Below are positions 9,384 through 16,911 of a DNA stretch of 47,604 nt, piece after piece (the stretch's first letter is position 1; each line of letters opens with the position of its first letter). Position numbers and translations under genes: made by a program. The stretch is from an uncultured Alistipes sp. GTDB lineage: Bacteria; Bacteroidota; Bacteroidia; Bacteroidales; Rikenellaceae. The notes under the pieces were generated by a model, which saw only the letters and a list, made by a program, of their open reading frames with translations, was not told the DNA's origin and made no database searches. The stretch lies in assembly GCA_900768015.1 (NCBI GenBank), contig CAAGBI010000021.1:1-47604 (forward strand). The letters are read 5' to 3'.

Positions 9384-10781
9384 ATGAAAAACCTTTTCAA
9401 AGGATTTGTTGTTGCGGCGATGGCAATCCTCGCTATTGCATGTGGCAACGACTCGCCAGAGCCCGTTAACAACGGACTTAAGATGCCCGAGTTCAGCGCT
9501 AATGCCAACGAGAACTCTATCACCGTAAGCTGGACTGCTGTAGATGGCGCAGCTTACTACCAGATTTGGCTCAACGACAACGAGCCCGTAAAGACCGACA
9601 AGCTCGTACACCGCTTCGACGGCCTTAAGTGGAACACCGAGTACACCGTAAACCTCCAGGCTATCGCTACAGATGCCAAGAAGAACTCAAAGGTTGCTAC
9701 ACAGCAGGTTATTATCGCAGAGCGCAAGGTACCCGTATACCGTGAGTGGTATCCTCAGAACGGCTCTACAGCGACTGCAATTTCGGATAACGGCCGCTTT
9801 GTTGTAGGTTGCTTCGACCGCCAGGGTATGATCATCGACCTCGACACCGATGAGCTCACTATGATTGAGAACTTCGACTGTCAGGATGTTGCTGACGATG
9901 GTATTATCGTTGGTGCTACATACGAGGATAGCCAGAGTGGTGAGGCAGCTTTGTACATCAACGGCAAGAGCGTTAAGCTCGACCTCAGCGAGCTTACCGA
10001 GTCTGACATGAGCTCACTCCAGGCTGTAACACCCGACGGTTTGTTCGCAGTAGGTTGGTGGTGGGAGTATGATGACAAGTCATACTACGGCAAGATGTAC
10101 GATACTATCGTTCCTTTCGCATACGATGTTATCAAGGATCGTATCACTGTTCTCGAGGCTGGTGACACCCTCTATGGCGTAGGTGGTGTATCGCCCTACG
10201 GCGTGAGCCCCGACCACATGATTGTTGGCTGCGAGCAGGGCTATGCCATGATGGCCGTACTCTGGGAGGATGAGTACGCAAAGTTCACTTACCCCGTATT
10301 CGAGTACGACAGCGAGTACCGTCCTACACTCTCATTTGGTGACTCAATGGTACGCATGACTCCTAACGGCAAGTATATCTACAGCGTTGCTAAGACATAC
10401 CCCGAGGGTGGTGGCGAGGTTGCACAGCCCGCATGCTATAACCTCGAGACTAACGAGCTCACAACATTTGAGGGCAAGTGCTTCAACGGTTCTGTTACAG
10501 CTATGACAGACGATGGCATCGCATTCCTTAACGATGTTCCTTTCTACTTGGGTACAACATCTTATGTTGTTGATGTTGTAAACGATCCCGAGACTCAGGT
10601 CCCCATCATCGACTGGATGCTAGACGAGCACGGTTTCGACCTCTACAACTACATTCAGGATGGCGTAATCACCATCGGTGCTTCGGCTGATGGTCGCACA
10701 ATCCTCGGCATCACCAACACCGACATGGGTTGGTTGACATATGTTATCGACCTCGATGGCGAGCCTATGCCCGAGATCTAA
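9384..10781 (+). CDS. Surface lipoprotein with FN3 domain and seven propeller-like repeats
   Basis: I do not recognise a named family. The 465-residue product begins with a lipoprotein signal peptide (MKNLFKGFVV...AIACGND, Cys at about 20). An FN3-like domain follows (about 30-110; SITVSWTAVDGAAYYQIW). The rest contains about seven repeats of the form A-[ST]-x-[DN]-G-x-x-x-x-G: AISDNGRFVVG, VADDGIIVGA, AVTPDGLFAVG, GVSPDHMIVG, RMTPNGKYIYS, AMTDDGIAFL and GASADGRTILG. These resemble HAF/WD-like blades, so a seven-bladed beta-propeller is plausible. It is probably anchored to the outer membrane and binds something outside the cell; the ligand is unknown. It has its own promoter and a strong terminator, so it is monocistronic. 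Confidence 0.8.
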   Translation: MKNLFKGFVVAAMAILAIACGNDSPEPVNNGLKMPEFSANANENSITVSWTAVDGAAYYQIWLNDNEPVKTDKLVHRFDGLKWNTEYTVNLQAIATDAKKNSKVATQQVIIAERKVPVYREWYPQNGSTATAISDNGRFVVGCFDRQGMIIDLDTDELTMIENFDCQDVADDGIIVGATYEDSQSGEAALYINGKSVKLDLSELTESDMSSLQAVTPDGLFAVGWWWEYDDKSYYGKMYDTIVPFAYDVIKDRITVLEAGDTLYGVGGVSPYGVSPDHMIVGCEQGYAMMAVLWEDEYAKFTYPVFEYDSEYRPTLSFGDSMVRMTPNGKYIYSVAKTYPEGGGEVAQPACYNLETNELTTFEGKCFNGSVTAMTDDGIAFLNDVPFYLGTTSYVVDVVNDPETQVPIIDWMLDEHGFDLYNYIQDGVITIGASADGRTILGITNTDMGWLTYVIDLDGEPMPEI

Positions 10782-10800
10782 TCGAAAAGCATCAAGCATA

Positions 10801-10840
10801 AAAGAATAAAGGACTGCCCAAAAGCAGTCCTTTATTCTTT
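10801..10840. terminator. Bidirectional terminator between convergent genes
   Basis: A perfect 17-bp inverted repeat (10801-10817 with 10824-10840) has a 6-base loop. Its A-rich left arm and T-rich right arm provide a T-run on either strand. It serves the lipoprotein gene ending at 10781 and the thioesterase gene ending at 10853. Confidence 0.9.
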
Positions 10841-10852
10841 CTATATTCCCAA

Positions 10853-11260
10853 TTATCGCTCCTCAAGATAGGGCATAAGCTTCTCGCGCCACTCGTCGGG
10901 TATCTGCACCGTCTGCTGGGTCTCGAAGTCGAATGCCACCATTACAGACGAGCTCTCCGTGAGCACCCTATCGCCACACATGATGCACTGGTGCAGGGTC
11001 ATACTCTTATTGCCGAGGCGCGACACATCCGTCTTTACAACAATATCGTCTGTCAGGCGCACCTGACCAATGTAGTCGGTATGTGTCGAGGCGGTAATGA
11101 TGCGCAACTTATCGAAGACGCCCGTAACACCGAGCACCTTAGTATAAAACTCCGTCTTACCCATATCGAAGTAGCTCTGCTGCCAGATATTATTGACATG
11201 CATGAATGAGTCTACATCCGAGAAACGCTTCTGTATGGGGGTTATAAGTCTCTCTGCCAT
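10853..11260 (-). CDS. Acyl-CoA thioesterase, 4HBT hotdog family
   Basis: This 135-residue protein has the single hotdog-domain length of the 4-hydroxybenzoyl-CoA thioesterase family. The conserved N-terminal segment RFSDVDSFMHVNN holds the catalytic Asp (usually D-x-D-x-x-x-H-V-N). It should hydrolyse an acyl-CoA thioester in the cytoplasm; the substrate is not evident. It is the last gene of an operon, 5 bases after tsaC, and ends at a bidirectional terminator. The ATG is the only sensible start. Confidence 0.85.
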   Translation of the reverse strand: MAERLITPIQKRFSDVDSFMHVNNIWQQSYFDMGKTEFYTKVLGVTGVFDKLRIITASTHTDYIGQVRLTDDIVVKTDVSRLGNKSMTLHQCIMCGDRVLTESSSVMVAFDFETQQTVQIPDEWREKLMPYLEER

Positions 11261-11265
11261 AGTCG

Positions 11266-11829
11266 TTAGCTTCTAATAATTTCGACCTCACCGCCCTCGC
11301 CAAAGGCGATGATAGAACTGGGCTTAAGCGTGGGCTTGCCCTCCAAGCGCGGGTGCACGACATAGTCCACACCCTTGATGATAGCCTCATCGACATCCTT
11401 CAAGCGCTTTGCCGCGGGCTCACCCGAGATGTTTGCCGAAGTAGAGACAATGGGCTTACCGAACTTACGCAACAGGGCCTGGCAGAACTCATGCTGAGGG
11501 ATGCGCACACCGAGGGTCTCGGCCTCGGGGATAAGATTCTTAGCGACACCCACAGCACCTGGCAAGATGGCCGTAAGTGGCTTATCCGAGAGTTCCATGA
11601 CCTCGAAGGCGATACCTGGAGCCTTATTCACATAGCGCACAATCATATCGGCATCGCGCATGAGGCACAACATCGAGGTCTTCTCCTCGCTACGCTTTAG
11701 AGCATAGACCTTAGCCACAGCCTCCTCGTTCGTAGCATCACAGCCGATACCCCACACCGTGTCGGTGGGATAGAGGATGAGGCCCCCAGCGCGGAGCACC
11801 TCAACACACTTCTCAACATTCTTTAGCAT
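11266..11829 (-). CDS. tsaC: L-threonylcarbamoyladenylate synthase (Sua5/YrdC/TsaC family)
   Basis: This 187-residue YrdC-domain protein makes threonylcarbamoyl-AMP from Thr, bicarbonate and ATP for the t6A modification at position 37 of ANN-decoding tRNAs. The hallmark YPTDTVWGIGCDA lies near the N-terminus, followed by YALKRSEEKTSML (the KxR nucleotide-binding region) and SANISGEPA. It is the short form without the C-terminal Sua5 domain. It sits 6 bases after tdk and 5 before the thioesterase gene, so the three are co-transcribed. Confidence 0.93.
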   Translation of the reverse strand: MLKNVEKCVEVLRAGGLILYPTDTVWGIGCDATNEEAVAKVYALKRSEEKTSMLCLMRDADMIVRYVNKAPGIAFEVMELSDKPLTAILPGAVGVAKNLIPEAETLGVRIPQHEFCQALLRKFGKPIVSTSANISGEPAAKRLKDVDEAIIKGVDYVVHPRLEGKPTLKPSSIIAFGEGGEVEIIRS

Positions 11830-11835
11830 ATTGAA

Positions 11836-12402
11836 TTACTTGTTAGTGAGTTCGTTGAAGCAGTGGCGGCAGATGGGCTGGTAGGTGTCGTGAGCACCCA
11901 GCACAACCTGCTTATCGTCGGCCGTAAGGCGGTGCGAATGGTGCGCCAAGTCGCCACAGCGAACACATATAGCGTGCACCTTAGTCACATACTCCGCCGT
12001 AGCCATAAGCGCGGGCATAGGGCCAAAGGGCACACCCTTATAGTCCATATCGAGGCCCGCAACGATGACGCGGACGCCACTATTTGCCAACTGGCGGCAC
12101 ACATCAACGATACCATCATCGAAGAACTGCGCCTCGTCGATACCCACGACATCGACATCCGATGTCATAAGCAGGATATTCTGCGCCGACTCCACGGGCG
12201 TTGACTGTATGGCATTTGCGTCGTGCGACACCACCTCCTCCTCCGAGTAGCGCACATCGATAGATGGCTTAAAAATCTCGACCTTGAGGTTCGCGAACTG
12301 CGCACGCTTCATACGGCGGATGAGCTCCTCGGTCTTACCCGAAAACATCGAGCCACAAATGACCTCAATCCACCCCTTATGCTTATTATTCTCCAAAAAC
12401 AT
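11836..12402 (-). CDS. tdk: Thymidine kinase (type II)
   Basis: This 188-residue enzyme phosphorylates thymidine to dTMP in the salvage pathway. The P-loop GSMFSGKTEELIRR lies near residue 16, the Walker B-like DVVGIDEAQFFD near 85, and GLDMDYKGVPFG follows. Two Cys pairs (CVRCGD and CRHCFN) form the structural zinc site of the lasso domain. Length and motifs match bacterial type II TKs. It leads the tdk-tsaC-thioesterase operon. The 72-base gap to murA upstream has no obvious terminator, so read-through from murA is possible. Confidence 0.96.
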   Translation of the reverse strand: MFLENNKHKGWIEVICGSMFSGKTEELIRRMKRAQFANLKVEIFKPSIDVRYSEEEVVSHDANAIQSTPVESAQNILLMTSDVDVVGIDEAQFFDDGIVDVCRQLANSGVRVIVAGLDMDYKGVPFGPMPALMATAEYVTKVHAICVRCGDLAHHSHRLTADDKQVVLGAHDTYQPICRHCFNELTNK

Positions 12403-12474
12403 TTTTAGACTACCTTAATCCTATTTCTCTAATTAAACTTATCAAGAGGTAATACCCTCATTACTAATTATTGA

Positions 12475-13785
12475 CTACTCATCAAGTCGAGTAATGCGTG
12501 CACCGAGCGCATTTAGGCGCTTATCAATATCGCGATAGCCGCGGTCAATCTGCTCGATATTCTGGATGGTACTTGTACCCTCCGCGCTCATAGCAGCAAT
12601 CAACAACGCCACACCCGCGCGGATATCGGGCGATGTCATATTCGCAGCACGCAACGGATGCTCATGGTTGTGACCGATGACCGTAGCACGATGGGGGTCA
12701 CACAAGATAATCTGCGCACCCATGTCGATGAGCTTATCGACGAAGAACAGGCGGCTCTCGAACATCTTCTGGTGGATGAGCACAGCACCCTTAGCCTGCG
12801 TTGCCACAACCAAGAAGATAGACAACAAATCGGGCGTGAGGCCTGGCCATGGAGCATCGGCAATGGTCATAATAGAGCCGTCGATGAAGCTCTCGATGCT
12901 ATAGTTCTCCTGCGTAGGAATAAATATATCATCGCCACGCTGCTCGAAGCGGATACCCATGCGCGCAAACTGCTGGGGGATGATGCCGAGGTTGTCGTAC
13001 GACACATTCTTGATGGTGAGCTCCGAGCGTGTCATAGCTGCCATACCAATGAAGCTACCCACCTCAATCATATCGGGAAGCATGGTGTGCTCCGTGCCAC
13101 CCAACGACTCCACGCCGTCGATAACCAACAAGTTAGATGCGATACCCGAAATCTTGGCACCCATGCGGTTAAGCATCTTACACAACTGCTGCAAGTAGGG
13201 CTCGCACGCAGCATTGTAGATTGTGGTGCGACCCTCGGCCAACACTGCCGCCATGACGATGTTTGCAGTACCCGTAACCGAAGCCTCATCCAAGAGCATG
13301 TATGTACCCTTAAGGCGCTTTGCCTCAACGGTGTAGAACTCGTCGCTAACATCGAAGTTGAAGTCTGCACCGAGCTTCTGGAAGCCGAGGAAGTGCGTAT
13401 CGAGGCGCCTACGGCCAATCTTATCGCCACCGGGCTTAGGCATGAAGCCCACGCCGAAGCGAGTCAACAACGGGCCAATCATCATCACCGAGCCACGCAA
13501 CTTACGGCAACGCTTGTGGTAGTCCGACGAGCGCAAGTAGTCGAGGTTAATCTCGTCGGCCTGCAACGCGAAGTCGTCATCCGACAAGCGCTCCACCTTT
13601 ACACCCATGCGCGACATGAGCTCCATGAGCTGCATCACATCGGCGATGATAGGTACATTGTGCAGTACCACGCGCTCCTTAGTCAAAAGCGCCGCGCATA
13701 TAATTTGAAGTGCCTCATTCTTTGCACCTTGAGGTCTTATCTCTCCCTTTAGGCGATGACCGCCCTCTACGATAAACTTTGCCAT
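12475..13785 (-). CDS. murA: UDP-N-acetylglucosamine 1-carboxyvinyltransferase (Asp-type active site)
   Basis: This 436-residue enzyme transfers enolpyruvate from PEP to UDP-GlcNAc, the first committed step of peptidoglycan synthesis. The start is set at the ATG 13785 (MAKFIVEGG). The alternative GTG at 13791 is only 11 bases from the -7 box and gives a poor N-terminus. Lys22 and Asn23 (QGAKNEA) are the conserved catalytic pair. The loop that normally has Cys115 (GGCAIG in E. coli) reads KPGGDKIGRR, so Asp121 replaces the Cys that fosfomycin alkylates. In other bacteria this substitution keeps activity and gives intrinsic fosfomycin insensitivity. A second MurA-like paralog is not present in the window. 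Confidence 0.95.
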   Translation of the reverse strand: MAKFIVEGGHRLKGEIRPQGAKNEALQIICAALLTKERVVLHNVPIIADVMQLMELMSRMGVKVERLSDDDFALQADEINLDYLRSSDYHKRCRKLRGSVMMIGPLLTRFGVGFMPKPGGDKIGRRRLDTHFLGFQKLGADFNFDVSDEFYTVEAKRLKGTYMLLDEASVTGTANIVMAAVLAEGRTTIYNAACEPYLQQLCKMLNRMGAKISGIASNLLVIDGVESLGGTEHTMLPDMIEVGSFIGMAAMTRSELTIKNVSYDNLGIIPQQFARMGIRFEQRGDDIFIPTQENYSIESFIDGSIMTIADAPWPGLTPDLLSIFLVVATQAKGAVLIHQKMFESRLFFVDKLIDMGAQIILCDPHRATVIGHNHEHPLRAANMTSPDIRAGVALLIAAMSAEGTSTIQNIEQIDRGYRDIDKRLNALGARITRLDE

Positions 13786-13801
13786 AGTCACAAATTTTTA
13801 T

Positions 13802-13834
13802 CAAAGATACGAAAAATTGCGCGACACGAGCAAA
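13802..13834 (-). promoter_or_regulatory. Promoter of murA
   Basis: On the minus strand TATCTTTG (13802-13809) is preceded by TTTG (13831-13834) with a 21-base spacer. Transcription would begin around 13795, leaving a very short leader before the ATG at 13785. Confidence 0.7.
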
Positions 13835-13981
13835 TTATTCGGCAATAAGTTTTCAACAATCGCAAATATTTTTCAACTACAGCCGAGGAGATTTTGGTTG
13901 ACTATTTTTGCCGATTAATCCAAATATCAGATATTTTAAGACTTTTTGGATAGTAATATTGTTCTAAAGGTAGAAATGGAC

Positions 13982-14012
13982 TTGGTAATAACAAATTTAG
14001 TTCGTTACTTTG
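13982..14012 (+). promoter_or_regulatory. Promoter of the AraC-family gene
   Basis: TTG at 13982-13984 and TTACTTTG at 14005-14012 are spaced 20 bases apart. This argues that starts upstream of 14012 (TTG 13946, ATG 13976) are not used. Confidence 0.6.
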
Positions 14013-14035
14013 CACAACGAGAAAACTCCAAAACC

Positions 14036-14917
14036 ATGAAACGATTTTTACAAAGCTTCGGACTTGAACACATACCATCGGACTCGATAGTCATCGGCAA
14101 CGACCTTGCCCTTATCTCGTTTAACAACAAGGGGCTTCAAAATAGCGTACAGCATGAGCCCCACAAACTCAACCATGCGGCGATTTGCATATGCACCGCA
14201 GGACACTGCACGCTAAAGATAAACTTGCAGACATACGAGATTGAGAGCCCCATGCTCGTGACACTCATGCCTGGGCAGATAATCGAGAGCATAGACCAGA
14301 GCGTCAACTTCGACGGACACACCATAGTCCTCTCGAAGCGCTTTATCGACATGCTCAACCTTCCAGGCTGGCAGCAGCAGTATATGACGCTATACAACAA
14401 CCCCGTGAACGAGATTCCCGCAGATGCGCTACGCCACCTGCAAATCTTCTACACCATACTCCACAAGGCGGCATCGGACGAGGAGAACCCCTTCCGCCTG
14501 CAGGTTATCGAGAACCTTATTCGCGTATTCTACTATGGTGGTGTGAGCAAGTTCCGCAAGTTAGACAAAGATGCAACGCCCTACAAAAATAGCATCGTGG
14601 AGCGATTTATGGAGCTCGTGCAGGAGCACTACCGCGAGGAGCGACTCATAGGCTTCTATGCCGACAAGCTCTGCATCACGCCCAAGTACCTCTCGAAGTT
14701 GGTCAAGGAGAACACAGGTCGCTCGGCTGGCGAGTGGATAGATAGCCATGTGATATTGGAGGCACGCGCCATGCTTCAATCGTCGGACATGACCATTCAG
14801 CAGATTGCGGCATCGCTCAACTTCCCCAACCAGAGTTTCTTCGGCAAGTACTTTAAGCGCGCCACGGGACTCTCGCCCAAGCAGTATCGTAGCTCAAAGG
14901 GTGCTACCAACGAATAG
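14036..14917 (+). CDS. AraC/XylS-family transcriptional regulator
   Basis: This 293-residue DNA-binding protein has an N-terminal cupin-like sensor region (about 15-130; HAAICICTAGHCTLKI and PMLVTLMPGQIIES) and a C-terminal pair of helix-turn-helix motifs (about 210-290: LCITPKYLSKLVKENTG, then MTIQQIAASLNFPNQSFFGK and FKRATGLSPKQYR). The start at 14036 (MKRFLQSFG) is chosen because the promoter boxes end at 14012. It converges on ung with a 14-base overlap of coding ends. The effector and target genes are unknown; the neighbours do not suggest a regulon. Confidence 0.9.
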   Translation: MKRFLQSFGLEHIPSDSIVIGNDLALISFNNKGLQNSVQHEPHKLNHAAICICTAGHCTLKINLQTYEIESPMLVTLMPGQIIESIDQSVNFDGHTIVLSKRFIDMLNLPGWQQQYMTLYNNPVNEIPADALRHLQIFYTILHKAASDEENPFRLQVIENLIRVFYYGGVSKFRKLDKDATPYKNSIVERFMELVQEHYREERLIGFYADKLCITPKYLSKLVKENTGRSAGEWIDSHVILEARAMLQSSDMTIQQIAASLNFPNQSFFGKYFKRATGLSPKQYRSSKGATNE

Positions 14918-15569
14918 GCTCCTTGCCTATGGAGGCGAGGTAGTCGTTGGCTGCGGAGAAGTGCTTACAACCGAAGAAGCCTCGGTATGCCGATAGTGGC
15001 GAGGGGTGCACAGCCTTGAGTATAAGATTTTTTGAGGGGTCTGCAATAGATCCCTTTTTTTGTGCGTAGCTGCCCCATAGCATATAGACAACACCCTGCT
15101 TGCGCTCGGCAATAGCCTTTACCACAGCATCCGTGAAGCGCTCCCAGCCTCGCCCTGCGTGCGATGCCGCCTCGTGGGCACGCACCGTAAGCACAGCGTT
15201 CAGCAATAGCACACCCTGCTCTGCCCAGCGCTCTAACTCTCCCGAGGTGGGAATGGGGGCACCAACATCGGTGTGTACCTCCTGCAAGATGTTACGCAAC
15301 GAGGGAGGGAAGGGGACGCCCTCGCCCACCGAGAAGCAGAGGCCATTGGCCTGACCTGGACCATGATAGGGGTCCTGGCCGATGATTACGACCTTGATTT
15401 TATCGACAGGGCAGCAGTCGAAGGCACGAAAGATATTTCGACCCGCGGGATAGACCACCCCACTGCCATACTCACCCTTAACAAACGAGGTAAGCTCCTC
15501 GAAATAGGGCTTCGAGAACTCCTCCTTGAGCAACTCTTTCCAATCTTCTGCTATACGAACATCTACCAT
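14904..15569 (-). CDS. ung: Uracil-DNA glycosylase (family 1)
   Basis: This 221-residue base-excision repair enzyme removes uracil from DNA. The catalytic water-activating loop reads VIIGQDPYHGPGQANG (Asp in GQDPYHG), and the C-terminal HPSPLSAYRG supplies the catalytic His and the DNA-intercalation loop. The length is typical. The 3' end overlaps the 3' end of the convergent AraC gene by 14 bases. It is divergent from the alkaline phosphatase gene, with back-to-back promoters in 15570-15641. Confidence 0.97.
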   Translation of the reverse strand: MVDVRIAEDWKELLKEEFSKPYFEELTSFVKGEYGSGVVYPAGRNIFRAFDCCPVDKIKVVIIGQDPYHGPGQANGLCFSVGEGVPFPPSLRNILQEVHTDVGAPIPTSGELERWAEQGVLLLNAVLTVRAHEAASHAGRGWERFTDAVVKAIAERKQGVVYMLWGSYAQKKGSIADPSKNLILKAVHPSPLSAYRGFFGCKHFSAANDYLASIGKEPIRW

Positions 15570-15582
15570 AAATGCGTTATTT

Positions 15583-15614
15583 TTTGCGAAGATACATTAT
15601 TTTAGTTAATTTTG
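15583..15614 (+). promoter_or_regulatory. Promoter of the alkaline phosphatase gene
   Basis: TTTG at 15583-15586 and TAATTTTG at 15607-15614 have a 20-base spacer. The -33 element abuts a minus-strand TATCTTCG (15587-15594), a probable weak -7 box for ung, so the two promoters share DNA. The -7 box rules out the TTG start at 15612. Confidence 0.7.
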
Positions 15615-15641
15615 CAAAATAGCAACACAGAGTTAAGCACT

Positions 15642-16694
15642 ATGAAACGAATACTACTCATCGCATTTACGACCTTTGCGACACTCGCTGCAGTGGAGGC
15701 ACAAGAGGTAAAAAACATCATCTTCCTTATCGGTGACGGCATGGGACTCGCTTCGGCATCGATGATGCAGCTCGAGAATAACTACGAGCCCACAATCTTC
15801 GACTCTGCGGACAACATCGCCCTGCAGAAGACCTACTCGCTCGACAACCGCGTGACCGACTCGGCAGCATCGGGCACAGCCCTCGCCACGGGTTTCAAAA
15901 CAAACAACACCATGCTTGGCCAGCTTCCCGATGGCACTAACCCCGAGTCACTCATGGAGTTAGCATCAGACAAGGGCAAGGCTACAGGACTTGTCGTAAC
16001 GACATATTTGCAGCATGCTACGCCTGGCGCCTTTTACGCTCATGTGCCCTCGCGCCACGAGTATGCCACTATCTCGGAGCAGTTGCTCGCAAGCGACATA
16101 GACATCGCAATAGGTGGCGGCATGGCATTCTTCAAGGAGCGCTACAACAACCACAAAAAGGCCACAAAGGCGATAACTGAGAGTGGCTTCACACTCGTTG
16201 AGAGCCTCGATGCCGACATGAGCGGAGAGCGCATATTGGCACTCTTGGCCGACAAGGAGATAGAGAACCGCACGGGTTATCTCGCCAAGGCAACGGCCAT
16301 GGCAATAGAGCACCTTGATAACAACGACAATGGCTTTGTGCTAATGGTCGAGGGTTCGTTGATTGACGGCATGGGACATGGCAACGATGCCAAGGGTCAG
16401 CAGGGCGAGATGCGCGACTTTATGGAGGCAATAGAGGTGGCCGTGGCATACGCCCGCGAGCACACAGACACCCTCGTAGTGGTGACTGCAGACCACGAGA
16501 CGGGAGGCCTCGCCATCATAAGTGGCAATGCCGACTTCAACCTATCGGAGCAGGGTGTTGAGTATAAGTGGGCAACAGGAGGACACTCTGGCGTGATGGT
16601 ACCTATATATCTATATGGTACGGGCGCAGAGCTTATAAATGGTGTGATGGAGAATGCCGACCTCGGCAAGCGACTCAAAGAGTTGATTCAGTAG
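15642..16694 (+). CDS. Alkaline phosphatase (PhoA family)
   Basis: This 350-residue periplasmic metallophosphatase has a signal peptide (MKRILLIAFTTFATLAAVEA). Zinc/nucleophile motifs follow: IFLIGDGMG (Asp32), TDSAASGTA (nucleophile Ser74), QHATPGAFYAH, VEGSLIDGMGHGND, VTADHETGG and GGHSGV. It should release inorganic phosphate from phosphomonoesters using two Zn and one Mg. The start is the ATG at 15642, about 20 bases after the predicted transcription start. The last 20 bases overlap the convergent small membrane-protein gene. No Pho-box-like site is evident. Confidence 0.93.
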   Translation: MKRILLIAFTTFATLAAVEAQEVKNIIFLIGDGMGLASASMMQLENNYEPTIFDSADNIALQKTYSLDNRVTDSAASGTALATGFKTNNTMLGQLPDGTNPESLMELASDKGKATGLVVTTYLQHATPGAFYAHVPSRHEYATISEQLLASDIDIAIGGGMAFFKERYNNHKKATKAITESGFTLVESLDADMSGERILALLADKEIENRTGYLAKATAMAIEHLDNNDNGFVLMVEGSLIDGMGHGNDAKGQQGEMRDFMEAIEVAVAYAREHTDTLVVVTADHETGGLAIISGNADFNLSEQGVEYKWATGGHSGVMVPIYLYGTGAELINGVMENADLGKRLKELIQ

Positions 16695-16911
16695 CATCAA
16701 AGTCTTCGGTAGACTCTTCCTCCGTATTCTCTGTATCTTGAACATTGAGGGGCTCGGCTGCGGGCTCCTCAATTTCGTTTTCTACAACCGCGGGACACTC
16801 CTTGGCGCTCTTATTGAAGCACATAGAGGTATAGTTACCCCAGTTGAGCGCGGCAAATACCACAACGGCAAGCACTATGATGGTGAATATCCAGCCTAAA
16901 ACTCTCTTCAT
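16675..16911 (-). CDS. Small single-pass membrane protein with acidic tail
   Basis: I do not recognise this 78-residue protein. An N-terminal hydrophobic helix (about 5-24, WIFTIIVLAVVVFAALNW) is followed by a short Cys-containing stretch (SMCFNKSAKECP) and a strongly acidic Glu/Thr-rich tail. Its ATG overlaps the stop of the upstream S41 protease gene (TAATG on the minus strand), which suggests translational coupling and a related role. Its 3' end overlaps the phosphatase gene by 20 bases. It could be a partner or adaptor of the protease, but that is inference from position only. Confidence 0.65.
   Translation of the reverse strand: MKRVLGWIFTIIVLAVVVFAALNWGNYTSMCFNKSAKECPAVVENEIEEPAAEPLNVQDTENTEEESTEDFDATESTL

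Noticed and set aside
12658..13752. A 364-codon open frame on the + strand opposite murA
   Set aside because: It is fully antisense to a clear murA, has no recognisable domain, and its composition (His/Arg/Leu-rich) is what the host codon bias gives in that frame.
13946..14035. N-terminal extension of the AraC regulator from TTG 13946 or ATG 13976
   Set aside because: A -33/-7 pair ends at 14012, inside the extension, and the extra residues do not resemble the family.
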